A stretch of 19,294 bases of DNA from Treponema sp. (GCA_020216655.1 JAIWNU010000115.1:1-19294); one strand, 5' to 3'; positions 1 through 7,870 are shown, numbered from the stretch's first letter. Notes: generated by a model not told the origin, from the sequence alone. Numbers and translations are program-made.

Positions 1-1
1 T

Positions 2-130
2 ATGTTTTTCTATGCCCTGTGTGCCAATGTTCCTTTTATTCTCATTCAGCGCTATAACCGGGCCAGGCTGCTTGGCCTGCCGATTCTAGCGCCTGACCCT
101 GAAACGCGTAAGCTTAAGCTTACGCGTTAG
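2..130 (+). CDS. 3' end of membrane protein, CrtO-like acyltransferase (partial)
   Basis: Only the last 42 codons are inside the window; the reading frame enters from the left edge and ends at TAG 128-130. The visible tail has a hydrophobic stretch (FFYALCANVPFILIQRYNR) followed by a short basic end. The pattern N-x-P-x-I-x-I-Q-R-Y-N-R-x-R is what I recall from the C-terminus of the glycosyl-4,4'-diaponeurosporenoate acyltransferase (CrtO) type of small membrane proteins. That family assignment is by memory of one motif only. The last residues (KLKLTR) are encoded inside a perfect palindrome, and the stop overlaps the end of the convergent aldolase gene by 11 bp. Confidence 0.5.
   Translation: MFFYALCANVPFILIQRYNRARLLGLPILAPDPETRKLKLTR
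103..128. repeat. Perfect 26-bp palindrome at convergent gene ends
   Basis: Bases 103-115 are followed immediately by their exact reverse complement at 116-128, with no loop. It contains two HindIII-type AAGCTT and two ACGCGT hexamers. It covers the last codons of both convergent genes, including the TAA of the minus-strand gene. It could act as a bidirectional stem at transcript ends, although neither side has a U-tract. Confidence 0.85.
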
Positions 131-914
131 GTGTTGATACGGGGCTTGGACTGCTTCGCCGGGCCAGCTTGTCCAACCGTTTTAAGTCCGGTGCGAGGAA
201 CCGTTCGCTTACTTCTTTGCGGGAAAGGATAAATAGTTCTTCGAACCAGAGGGCGTCTAAGAGGGCCGCGCGGTTTGCCAGGAATATTTCGGTCGGAATG
301 ATGACCTTGCGGGTTTCAACGTATTGCACCGTCCGGGCCGCCAAGGGGTACTGGGGCATACGTTCCTGGGTCGTGTTTGAAATGTTCCCGCCCACGGTAA
401 TAGCGAAGCGGTCAGCAGCGGTTTCGATGATGGCTTCTATGGTTTCCCAGATAAAGTGACTGTCAGGCGTAATGTCGGGATCAAAATAGGATGCGCTCAG
501 GTCGGTACGCCCGATCGTAATGGCATCGATGGCCGGATATGCCACGGCAAGAATATCAGATAGGAGCTGGACCGCCTGTTTTGTTTCTATATTGATGGCT
601 AAATGGTGGTCCTTAGCGGGGAACACCGACCCGTAGGCATCGAGAAATTTTTTAATGCCAAAGGGAGACTCCACCATGGGGGCGATGATGCCGTCGACCC
701 CCAGCTCAAGGCAGTCCTTAAGGTCCCGGACTGCCTCAACCCCGCCAATTTTAACAAAGAGCTTTACCCCCGCCTGCAAGGTGAGGCGTCTCAGCCGTAC
801 CATGTCCTGGTAGCTCGTACCTTCTGCCTCAAACTCAGCCTTAATGCCCTTAATCTGGTATTCTTCCTTCATTAAAAAAAGCTGATCAAGCAGTTTTTTC
901 TCAATTTCAATCAT
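120..914 (-). CDS. HpcH/HpaI (citrate lyase beta) family aldolase-like protein
   Basis: 264 residues, the usual size for a single TIM-barrel of the HpcH/HpaI aldolase and CitE superfamily, which cleaves or forms C-C bonds with pyruvate- or acetyl-type partners using a divalent metal. Recognisable segments are VKIGG (54-58), GVDGIIAPMVESPFGIKKF (72-90), INIETK (107-112) and ITIGRTDLS (132-140). By family analogy Glu110 and Asp138 would be the metal ligands. The basic residue on the early beta strand is Lys55 rather than the Arg often seen there, so this is a divergent subgroup and the substrate cannot be named. Start ATG at 914 is supported by GGAGG 9 nt upstream. It lies downstream of aspS on the same strand, but the hairpin at 978-1023 probably separates the two transcripts. 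Confidence 0.8.
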   Translation of the reverse strand: MIEIEKKLLDQLFLMKEEYQIKGIKAEFEAEGTSYQDMVRLRRLTLQAGVKLFVKIGGVEAVRDLKDCLELGVDGIIAPMVESPFGIKKFLDAYGSVFPAKDHHLAINIETKQAVQLLSDILAVAYPAIDAITIGRTDLSASYFDPDITPDSHFIWETIEAIIETAADRFAITVGGNISNTTQERMPQYPLAARTVQYVETRKVIIPTEIFLANRAALLDALWFEELFILSRKEVSERFLAPDLKRLDKLARRSSPSPVSTPNA

Positions 915-977
915 AGGGGAAAGCCTCCGATACTGTTTTTATTATCGAAGTATTTTGGCAAAGCTAAAATGGATTTG

Positions 978-1023
978 CAAATAAATGGGGCTGCCTGCAT
1001 TTGCAGGCAGCCCCATTTATTTG
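978..1023 (-). terminator. Strong hairpin terminator downstream of aspS
   Basis: Bases 978-999 and 1002-1023 are perfect reverse complements (22 bp), closing on a tiny TT loop (ATTT if the innermost pair is open). In the aspS direction the 3' arm ends in a T-rich run (CCCCATTTATTTG). It starts about 10 nt after the aspS stop and lies before the aldolase gene, so it should end or strongly attenuate the aspS transcript. Confidence 0.8.
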
Positions 1024-1032
1024 TAAGGGTTT

Positions 1033-2907
1033 TTATTCTTTCTTTTCGGGGTATTTTATCATCAGGTGCAGTTCATCAAGCTGTTTCTGGTCGACTTCGC
1101 TGGGGCAGTCATCCATGGGGCTGACGGCAAAGGAGTTTTTCGGGAAGGCGATGACTTCCTTAATGGAGGTTTCCCCTGCCATGAGCATGACGAGCCGGTC
1201 AAGACCGGGGGCGATACCGCCATGGGGTGGGGCTCCGTATTTAAAGGCTTCGGTAAGGAAGCCGAATTTCTTTTCCGCGTCCTCAGGATTAAAGCCTACG
1301 ATCTTGAATACCCGCTTCTGCAGTTCGGGGTCGTGGATACGAATGGACCCGCTGGCCAGCTCGAACCCGTTCAGCACCAGGTCATACAGGTCCCCCTTTA
1401 CTGAACCGGGATCGGTTTCCATGGTTGCATGGTACTTTTCCTGGGGCCAGGTGAACATGTGATGGGCCGCTTCCCAGTGGTTCTCCTCTTCGTTGAATTC
1501 GAACATGGGGAAGTCGATGATCCAGGCAAATTCAAAGCGTTTCGGGTCACAGAGGCCCAGATCTTTCCCCAGTTTGGAGCGAACCGCTCCGAGGGACACA
1601 TTGGCGATCTTTCGTTTGCTGTCGGCAACCATGAGGATCAGGTCTCCAACCTTGGCTCCAAGGCCGTTGATGATCCGGCCCGCCAGGTCTTCGGGGGCTC
1701 CTGAGCCATCGGCGGCGGGGAGGAAGAATTTGCTAGCCCCGCCTTCCAATGTTGCTTTACCATCGGGGCCGGCTACAACCTTCATCCAGGCCATACCCTT
1801 GGCCTTGTAAATCTTCGCAGCTGCTTCAAGTTCATCTATCTGTTTCCTGGAATAATCGGCCTTTCCGGGCACTACCAGGGCCTTTACGCCACCGCCGGGG
1901 ATGGTCACCCCCTTGGCAGCAGCGGCCTGCCGTTCTGCTTCACCGTTTGTCAGGGCATCCTTAAAGGCCTGGAAGGTAGAATCGGCCACATAGGGGGCAA
2001 AGTCCTGCATTTCCATGGCAAAGCGCAGGTCCGGCTTGTCGGAGCCGTAGAGTTCCATCGCTTCATCATAGCTTAAGCGGCGGAATTTTTCAGGGAGGGT
2101 AACACCCAGGGTTTTCTTAAAGACATACCCGAAGAGGCCTTCGATCATGGTAAGGATATCCTCCCGGCTCACAAAGGACATTTCTATATCAATCTGGGTA
2201 AACTCGGGCTGCCGGTCCCCCCGGGCGTCCTCATCCCGGTAACAGCGGGCAATCTGAAAGTATTTATCAAAGCCGGAAACCATGAGGATCTGTTTGTAGA
2301 GCTGGGGTGATTGGGGCAGGGCATAAAATTTTCCCGGATAGAGCCGGCTGGGCACCAGGTAGTCCCGGGCTCCCTCGGGGGTGGATTTGATGAAGGTCGG
2401 GGTTTCGATTTCATAGAACCCATGGGCCTGCATCCATTCCCGTACTGCGAAGGTTACATCGTTCCGGAGCTTAATACGGCGCTGCATACCGCCGGAGCGG
2501 AGGTCTAAATAACGGTACTTGAGACGCAGGTCTTCCTTTGCGTCCGATTCTTCTTCGATCTGAAAGGGGAGCACTTCGCAGCGGCTGAGAATAACCAGGT
2601 TCTTAGCCACTACTTCGATTTCACCAGTGGCCATCTCTGGATTCACCATATTGTCAGGCCGGGGCCGGACAACCCCTTCTACAGCGATACAATATTCGTT
2701 ATGCAGTTCGCTGGTAACCTGCTTGAGTGCTTCCTGGGCATCCGCATCGACTACCACCTGGGTAACACCATAACGATCCCGGAGGTTAATAAAAGAAATG
2801 CCGCCATGGTCCCGTTTGCGGTGGACCCATCCGTTTAAAATTACAGTTTTACCCGCATCGGCCTTACGCAGGTCCCCGCAGGTAACGGTTCGTTTCATTG
2901 TTTCCAT
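1033..2907 (-). CDS. aspS: Aspartyl-tRNA synthetase (bacterial type)
   Basis: 624 residues, typical for bacterial class II AspRS with the inserted GAD domain. It charges tRNA-Asp with aspartate in the cytoplasm. The N-terminal OB-fold (about 8-115) carries GWVHRKRDHGG. Motif 2 is seen as FQIARCYRDEDARGDRQPEF, followed by TQIDIEMSF. Motif 3 is PGLDRLVMLMAG near the C-terminus, with IKEVIAFPKN after it. His34 in the RDHGG loop corresponds to the residue found in non-discriminating AspRS enzymes that also charge tRNA-Asn, whereas discriminating enzymes have Leu. Start: ATG at 2907 has no Shine-Dalgarno; an in-frame ATG at 2898 (MKRTV) is an alternative. A promoter ends about 8 nt before 2907, so a leaderless message is likely. 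Confidence 0.97.
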   Translation of the reverse strand: METMKRTVTCGDLRKADAGKTVILNGWVHRKRDHGGISFINLRDRYGVTQVVVDADAQEALKQVTSELHNEYCIAVEGVVRPRPDNMVNPEMATGEIEVVAKNLVILSRCEVLPFQIEEESDAKEDLRLKYRYLDLRSGGMQRRIKLRNDVTFAVREWMQAHGFYEIETPTFIKSTPEGARDYLVPSRLYPGKFYALPQSPQLYKQILMVSGFDKYFQIARCYRDEDARGDRQPEFTQIDIEMSFVSREDILTMIEGLFGYVFKKTLGVTLPEKFRRLSYDEAMELYGSDKPDLRFAMEMQDFAPYVADSTFQAFKDALTNGEAERQAAAAKGVTIPGGGVKALVVPGKADYSRKQIDELEAAAKIYKAKGMAWMKVVAGPDGKATLEGGASKFFLPAADGSGAPEDLAGRIINGLGAKVGDLILMVADSKRKIANVSLGAVRSKLGKDLGLCDPKRFEFAWIIDFPMFEFNEEENHWEAAHHMFTWPQEKYHATMETDPGSVKGDLYDLVLNGFELASGSIRIHDPELQKRVFKIVGFNPEDAEKKFGFLTEAFKYGAPPHGGIAPGLDRLVMLMAGETSIKEVIAFPKNSFAVSPMDDCPSEVDQKQLDELHLMIKYPEKKE

Positions 2908-2915
2908 AGAAGGTT

Positions 2916-2945
2916 ACTATATATGGTCCCCGTCCCTGCGCGCAA
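2916..2945 (-). promoter_or_regulatory. Putative aspS promoter
   Basis: On the minus strand TTGCGC (2945-2940) is followed after 18 bp by TATAGT (2921-2916); an overlapping TATATA gives a 16-bp spacer. Only 8 bases separate the -10 box from ATG 2907, so transcription would start at or within a couple of bases of the start codon. Confidence 0.5.
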
Positions 2946-2954
2946 GGGGTGTTT

Positions 2955-3301
2955 CTAGTTGTTTTTGAACAGGTTCGCTTCTACCACATGACTCGTGCGG
3001 TCCTCGGAATTTTGAGCTAAGACGAGGCACCCTTTTACGAGTCCCCCCTTTGCAACTTCCAAAACCAACTGTTTGCCCACGAGCTGGAAACGGGAGCTCA
3101 CTAATTGATCACAAGAATCTGTAAAGCGAACTTTGGCTGATGGTTGTAAACTATGCACAGATATGTGATATGGTAGGGCCAGCCAACGGGTAGACCAATT
3201 CCTCCCGGATATTTACCCGGGTTTTTAAAGAACACTTCACGACAGTAACCGTAAATATTGTGGTCAGGCCGTCGTGTGATACATCCGAAGGTTCTCGCCA
3301 T
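2955..3301 (-). pseudogene. Possible frameshifted remnant, unassigned
   Basis: Two overlapping minus-strand frames both look protein-like. The upstream one runs from ATG 3301 through PDHNIYGYCREVFFKNPGK and LPVGWPYHI; the downstream one continues from PYHIS to a stop at 2955, ending VVEANLFKNN. They would join near 3165-3180 if one base were restored. The upstream frame has no clear Shine-Dalgarno, and its ATG abuts the decayed gene on the other strand. I do not recognise the family. It may be a truncated gene left upstream of aspS, or non-coding sequence with fortuitous frames. Confidence 0.25.
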
Positions 3302-3310
3302 GCTGGTTAA

Positions 3311-3978
3311 AACCCTTTTCGTATTTACCAAGATGAGGCTGGTAGGAAGGTGGATGAAGAAATCCCTTCCCCGCATGAAATATGGAGATTTTTGTCCTTG
3401 GTTTTTAGCGTGGACTCTTTATTGCTGCTGTTTTTTTAGCCCATTTCCTCATTGGTCTCGGCTTCCTGCAGGTACTCCGGGCCATCCTTTCGGCTGGTCG
3501 GGCAACCCTCATTGTAAAAGCTCTGGTCAGTGTTTTTGCCGTTTTTCTTGTGGTACTGAATCTCCGGGATGCCCATCTAGCCCGGCAGGGCAGGGTAAAC
3601 GAATCGGCCCTGCAACTGCCGGCTCCCCTCAAGAGGCTTACCCACCGGGTAATCCGCTCCTTTTCGGTGCTGCCCCTCTTTATGCTGGGAGCCGCCCTCT
3701 CGGGGTTCCTCGTTTCCATTATAGAACTGGCCTGTACGGGCCAGGTGTACCTGCCGACCCTGGTGTACCTGAACCAGTCCGCCCTGAGTCATTGGAGTCT
3801 TTTGCTGCTGCTCCTGTATAACACAGGCTTTATCCTGCCCCTCTCTCTGGTCTTCGTGTTCTATCTTTTCGGTCTCAAGCATGAAAAACTCCGCTCCTGG
3901 TACGGGAGCCGTATTGTACTGGTGCGGTTCTTCACCGCCGCTCTCTTTGCGGTGATGGCGGTGGTGGTATGGGTGTAG
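3311..3978 (+). pseudogene. Decayed CcdA/DsbD-like cytochrome c biogenesis membrane protein
   Basis: CcdA-type proteins carry electrons across the membrane through two conserved cysteines, one in an NPC motif in TM1 and one in a CTG/CTA motif later. Here the second half is intact in one frame from 3409 to TAG 3976: GLFIAAVFLAHFLIGLGFL, then VVLNLRD, then IIELACTGQVYLPTLVYL, then two more hydrophobic segments. The first part is in a different frame (NPFRIYQDEAGRKV to WRFLSLVFSVDS, 3311-3420). Where the family expects DSINPCAF and the rest of TM1-TM2, the two frames meet directly, so about 30 residues including the NPC cysteine appear to be deleted out of frame. No credible start codon with a Shine-Dalgarno sits at either piece. 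Family recognition is from motifs; the size of the deletion is inferred. Confidence 0.55.
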
Positions 3979-4002
3979 CTGTTACTTTTTTTAAGACGCC
4001 AC

Positions 4003-4044
4003 TTGACGGTTATCTAAAACCAATGAGATTCTTTGTATAGAATC
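4003..4044 (+). promoter_or_regulatory. Possible control region of the lipoprotein operon
   Basis: A TTGACG hexamer (4003-4008) is a good -35 match, but no good -10 lies at normal spacing (GATTCT at 18 bp is the best). An inverted repeat GATTCT-N6-AGAATC spans 4027-4044, just before the ribosome-binding site. It may be an operator or a leader hairpin. Confidence 0.25.
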
Positions 4045-4053
4045 ATAAATGTC

Positions 4054-4059
4054 AGGAGG
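4054..4059 (+). promoter_or_regulatory. Ribosome-binding site fixing the start at 4065
   Basis: A perfect AGGAGG is placed 5 nt before ATG 4065. It shows that translation of the lipoprotein gene begins at 4065, in the frame that is then interrupted by the G10 tract, and not at the later TTG 4087, which has no Shine-Dalgarno. Confidence 0.8.
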
Positions 4060-4064
4060 TTTAT

Positions 4065-5073
4065 ATGACGCATTACAAAAGTTTTATTGGTAAACTCATG
4101 CGGGGGGGGGGTACTCCTCAGCATCGGTTTAGTTCTTTCCTGCTCCCTTGGGAATACACCGGCTACTGTTAAGGCTACCCCGGCGATTCAAGATGTGCCG
4201 GCTATTATCTCCCAACCAAGTCCAAGCGGCGGTATAGACTCATTTCAGGCAAATGTAAAGGTGTATTCAAAGGTCGATCGTATGCCTGCATCGGCTAAGT
4301 TGGTAAGCCAGTACCGTATGGCTACGAAAATAATTGATGGACTTGTGTATACCAGGCTGGATTTCCCCGTGGATCAGGTACATAACATTGCGGCCCGTAC
4401 GATAGTCAGCAACGGCAATGAGATGATCGTGCTGGATTCTGCTAGTGGAAAAGTTGAGTACCGGTTACCCGTACCAGAACAGACCGCTGATTTAGTTAAA
4501 GGCGTCTCTCAAAAAACAACGAGTCTTTTTCAGAAAATAGATGTTCCCCTTTTACGAAAAACTTTTTCTGACCTTCAATGGGATATGGAGAGTAATGAAC
4601 AAAAAACTCATTGGGTTATTCACTACCCAATAGATATGCTTGCCCGTTACAATACCAATCCTGGCCAAAAGTTGCAGTCCTTTAAGCTATATCTGGATGA
4701 AGCAAATGGGACCGTTGCTGGTTATGAGCAGATAATGGTAGAAGAGGATGGAACGATAATTACCACAAAAAATACCACCTTGTACACCGAAAAAGATGGG
4801 GTCCCTATTCCTATAGGCACAGTCCAGGATACTCATTATGACAAACCCTATACCATCGATACAAGCGATTCTTCTGTTCCCCCTTACAACGAAGAGACCG
4901 CCCCTGAAATAAGTGCCGCGGAAGCCCAACAGCTCATAGAATCTGGCCAAGCCATAGAACTTAATACGATGAGCGGGGATCCTTCGAATCCGGATTATAC
5001 CGAACAAACGATTGCGGTATACGACAGTATAGAACTAAATACTGCTGCGGATATTTTATTTAAGGTCTTTTAA
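4065..5073 (+). CDS. Lipoprotein of unknown function, frame split by a G10 tract
   Basis: Translation should start at ATG 4065 (AGGAGG 5 nt upstream). With the ten G's present that frame ends at TAA 4170-4172 after 35 residues. With nine (or twelve) G's it joins the long frame to TAA 5071 and gives a classic lipoprotein signal: MTHYKSFIGKLMRGG followed by VLLSIGLVLSC. Read from TTG 4087 instead, the signal peptide would have no positive charge and no ribosome-binding site, so the split is real in this sequence. The mature part (about 310 residues) is rich in short beta strands (SFKLYLDEANGTVAGYEQIM and similar), faintly like LolA-type lipoprotein-binding folds, but I cannot assign a family. 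It is the first gene of a five-gene export-targeted cluster; the next gene starts 10 nt after its stop. Confidence 0.75.
4102..4111 (+). repeat. Homopolymeric G10 tract inside a lipoprotein signal sequence
   Basis: Ten consecutive G's lie between the basic N-region and the hydrophobic core of the signal peptide. Nine or twelve G's restore the frame; ten do not. Tracts of this type change length by slipped-strand mispairing, and poly-G phase variation is known in Treponema pallidum. Confidence 0.9.
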
Positions 5074-5083
5074 AAGGGGGAAC

Positions 5084-6442
5084 ATGATGAAACAGAGAAT
5101 TATTGCCTGTATAGTGCTCCTTGTATTTTCTAGCAGCCTTTTTGCCGATACCACGACATCTCTATACGGGATATTTTTTCCGGGTATTAAAACTAATTAT
5201 TCCGTGCCAGGCGAATCTACCAGTAAAAACACCGCATCGGTAGCTATGGAACAGCAATTAAAGGATGCCTATACCCTCTTCGGCAATTATCAACAACAGG
5301 TGGTAATTGGTCACAGTCAGGGTGGTTTTCGTGCTTTGGGCTATGCGAACTACCTAAAGGAAAAAGGAGAGGCGGATAAACTTAAGGCTGTAATATCCAT
5401 CGGAGCTCCTGCCCGAGGCTTTACGCCCCTTATAAAGGGGAAGGATGATCTATCGAGGAGAATTGATGACAAGGTAAAAGCAACCATAAACGGTATTAAT
5501 AGCTGTTTTAGTGTATTTGGTGTAGTAAATGCAGTGAGTGCATGGCCATTTTTAGGAGCTTTGAATACGACACTACAGGGCCTGTATCAATTTGTTTTTC
5601 CATTTTTTTTAAATGGTTTTAAATATAATGATTGGGCGTCTCCAAGCTCCGTTAAAATGATGATGAACGTACTTGGCGATGTGGTAAGCAATGATGTTAT
5701 GAGAGATTTTACACCTGGTAGCGATTATATACGTAACAGGATTGCTCCAACTTATATTCCAGCGCAAGGGCATTATGTTAAGATAAAAGTTGGAAAAATA
5801 TTATGGTTCGATATCTACAAAACAATTTGGGTGATGGATAAGCCGGCTCAAATGGAGTATAAAATGCCACCCAATTTAAATGTTGGTTTTGTTGTTGGTG
5901 AAGGAAATGTAAAGGATATGGTACTTGAATCAATAAAAAATAATGAATCTATGTATAATTTGGTAAATGCTTTTTTTTCGGGTATGCCACCATTAATGGC
6001 AATATCTGCAGAACTGAACATAGTATTAGCAGCAGTAGCTTTAAGTTCTGCATTGGCTTGTCCAATTAATTGGGGGGCCTGGGCTGCTGTAGGTTATTAT
6101 TCAGTACAAACATCATATGCATTAAATGCATTATTTATTTGGGCGGATTTTAATAATGTATTCAATCGTGATATCCTTCTTACCAACAGCTCCGATGGCT
6201 TTATCCCATATGCTGCCCAGAAATGGGACCCCGTAACAGAACTGGGCTGCAAAAGTATATCAGATAAGGGCAGTTACGTGGTCTACGACGTGAACCATTA
6301 CACCGAACTTGAGGACGACCGCATCTGGGGTATCGGGGGTGATGACTACAATCCAAAAGAAAATGGGAAAGTGCATGAGTGGACATACGAGACAACTAAA
6401 CAATGGTTTGGTTCGAATTATTTAATGATGATGAACCACTAA
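5084..6442 (+). CDS. Secreted alpha/beta-hydrolase (lipase/esterase-like)
   Basis: 452 residues with a cleavable signal peptide (MMKQRIIACIVLLVFSSSLFA, cut before Asp22). The nucleophile elbow is GHSQGG with Ser78, after the strand QQVVI and before the helix FRALGYANYL. A late SDGFIP (Asp371) and VNHYTE (His405) complete a likely Ser-Asp-His triad in the order and spacing of lipases. Between them is a large cap-like insertion with two hydrophobic stretches (near 160-190 and 300-345), which may bind lipid or membrane. The substrate is unknown; an ester or lipid at the envelope is the natural guess. AAGGGGG precedes the start, and ATG 5087 is an equally good alternative. Sequence coding the middle (about 5500-6180) is visibly more AT-rich than both ends of the gene. 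Confidence 0.75.
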   Translation: MMKQRIIACIVLLVFSSSLFADTTTSLYGIFFPGIKTNYSVPGESTSKNTASVAMEQQLKDAYTLFGNYQQQVVIGHSQGGFRALGYANYLKEKGEADKLKAVISIGAPARGFTPLIKGKDDLSRRIDDKVKATINGINSCFSVFGVVNAVSAWPFLGALNTTLQGLYQFVFPFFLNGFKYNDWASPSSVKMMMNVLGDVVSNDVMRDFTPGSDYIRNRIAPTYIPAQGHYVKIKVGKILWFDIYKTIWVMDKPAQMEYKMPPNLNVGFVVGEGNVKDMVLESIKNNESMYNLVNAFFSGMPPLMAISAELNIVLAAVALSSALACPINWGAWAAVGYYSVQTSYALNALFIWADFNNVFNRDILLTNSSDGFIPYAAQKWDPVTELGCKSISDKGSYVVYDVNHYTELEDDRIWGIGGDDYNPKENGKVHEWTYETTKQWFGSNYLMMMNH

Positions 6443-6447
6443 AAGAC

Positions 6448-6487
6448 TAGTAGCCCCCTGCAGGCTAGCCCCTCAGGTGGGCTACTA
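6448..6487 (+). terminator. Intergenic stem-loop
   Basis: TAGTAGCCC (6448-6456) pairs perfectly with GGGCTACTA (6479-6487) around a 22-nt loop, directly after the hydrolase stop. The run after it is A-rich (AAAA), not T-rich, so it is a poor rho-independent terminator for the + strand. It more likely stabilises an upstream message or tunes expression of the next gene. Confidence 0.4.
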
Positions 6488-6503
6488 AAAAGTATAAGGA
6501 CGA

Positions 6504-7859
6504 ATGATGAACACTAAAAACGATATGCGATGGCTAGTTATAGGTTCACTGCTTCTTATCAGCAGCTGTGGCTGTCACTTCCCCATTACGAGTCACAGCA
6601 ATGGAGAGGACGTTTCAACGATAATGACCGATGTGGTGCTGCAGCAGAAGGGGGTATATCATGGACCAATCTTTAATTTGCAGCAAGAAGATTCCTACGT
6701 ATATTTAAGAGGGAATAGTATTGTTAAATACGATCTTTCTCAACATAGTATAAAGTGGGAGCGAAAGGAAACAGAACTATTTGAACAAAATCACAATGCT
6801 GATTATGGAGTTTCAGACATTATACTTGCTGAAGAAATATATGCACCTATAAGAACATATGATGACAATATGTATTTCAAATCCCCCTACCTAGTTGCAA
6901 TAGATAAAGAGACCGGAGGTGTAATAAAAAGGATTCGCATATTAGACCAGAAATATATTTATAGTTATAGATGGGTAAAGTATAACAGTAAACTCTTCTT
7001 TGGCTATCGCGGTCAGAGTTATACCGATCGTGATGGCTTTGGGTACATCGACCTGAATGAGCTTAAAACAGATACAGAATCGACGGAGGAGAATGCCTAC
7101 ACTGCAGCGGTACATACGATTATGGAGATACCTCAAAATTGTGCTGCCCTTTATGGCGTTAGTGCCCTTCCGGGGGACAGTTATGGCTATGCTGTCTGGT
7201 ATCCCTGCAAGGACACCATTGCAAGCGGAGATGAAGGCCTGCCCCAGCATGGCATAATGGCGATTAACCTGCAGACCGGTGGGATTGAGTGGAAGGATGA
7301 AAGCTACCAGGCAGGTTTAGGAGCAGATATACAATCTATTACTGATAAATATGTGTTTGCCTTTGAACGGAACAAAGTCATAGATAAACGGGGTGTTGCA
7401 ATTTATAAAAAAGAAACAGGAGAGAGGTTAAAGAGTCTATGGAATGTATGGAGCGCCAATAAAGACTTTATTTGGGATAAAGAGAATCAAAGAATATACT
7501 TAACAACAGGTACCGCTATAGAAGAATTTCCTGAGGTTGCGGCTATCTACTGTTTGAATGCTGAGACTGGGGACATCATCTGGAGCCGTTACCGGGATTG
7601 GAGTGAACCCCAGATAGGGATGCAGCCTCAGGTGCACCAGGGGATTCTGTATGTGCCGACAGCCCGGTATCTCGAACTCTACGATGCTTCCAATGGGAAA
7701 CCGCTGGGGCGGGATGCGAGAGTCTGGGGTGATGGGGAGAACTTTGGGGACTCAGCGGTGTGGAACAACTGCATATTCTTTCATGACGGCAGAGACACCC
7801 TTTTTGGCGTTGCCATGAACTGGAAGGTTGTAAACGGCCAACTGGTAAAAGGAGAATAG
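6504..7859 (+). CDS. PQQ-type beta-propeller lipoprotein
   Basis: 451 residues. The signal peptide is MMNTKNDMRWLVIGSLLLIS with a lipobox ending at Cys22 (LISSC), so it should be a membrane-anchored lipoprotein. The mature part shows repeated propeller blades of the PQQ-like type, with strands such as LVAIDKETGGVIKRI, GIMAINLQTGGIEW, AIYCLNAETGDIIWSR and LYVPTARYLELYDASNGKPL, each with the A-x-(D/N)-x-x-T-G turn. Such propellers usually serve as binding scaffolds; I see no sign that PQQ cofactor is used, and the role is unknown. AAGGA sits about 5 nt before ATG 6504. Codons in 7540-7860 are more GC-rich than those in 6680-7060 and 7330-7530. Confidence 0.7.
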   Translation: MMNTKNDMRWLVIGSLLLISSCGCHFPITSHSNGEDVSTIMTDVVLQQKGVYHGPIFNLQQEDSYVYLRGNSIVKYDLSQHSIKWERKETELFEQNHNADYGVSDIILAEEIYAPIRTYDDNMYFKSPYLVAIDKETGGVIKRIRILDQKYIYSYRWVKYNSKLFFGYRGQSYTDRDGFGYIDLNELKTDTESTEENAYTAAVHTIMEIPQNCAALYGVSALPGDSYGYAVWYPCKDTIASGDEGLPQHGIMAINLQTGGIEWKDESYQAGLGADIQSITDKYVFAFERNKVIDKRGVAIYKKETGERLKSLWNVWSANKDFIWDKENQRIYLTTGTAIEEFPEVAAIYCLNAETGDIIWSRYRDWSEPQIGMQPQVHQGILYVPTARYLELYDASNGKPLGRDARVWGDGENFGDSAVWNNCIFFHDGRDTLFGVAMNWKVVNGQLVKGE

Positions 7860-7870
7860 GATTAAGGTCT

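Noticed and set aside
1001..1964. Several + strand open frames of 70-150 codons
   Set aside because: They lie wholly antisense to aspS, which is intact and strongly conserved; their translations are low-complexity shadows without signals or start sites.
3427..3437. T7 run as the cause of the CcdA frameshift
   Set aside because: The downstream frame already reads GLFIAAVFLAHF before the run, so the frame change lies upstream, near 3404-3420, and fits a deletion better than slippage.
3550..3552. GTG 3550 as the start of an independent membrane protein
   Set aside because: The same frame is protein-like upstream to 3409 and includes conserved CcdA-type helices, so GTG 3550 is internal.
4087..4101. 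TTG 4087 as the start of the lipoprotein gene
   Set aside because: No Shine-Dalgarno precedes it and the signal peptide would lack positive charge, while ATG 4065 has a perfect AGGAGG; the long frame is better explained by the G10 offset.
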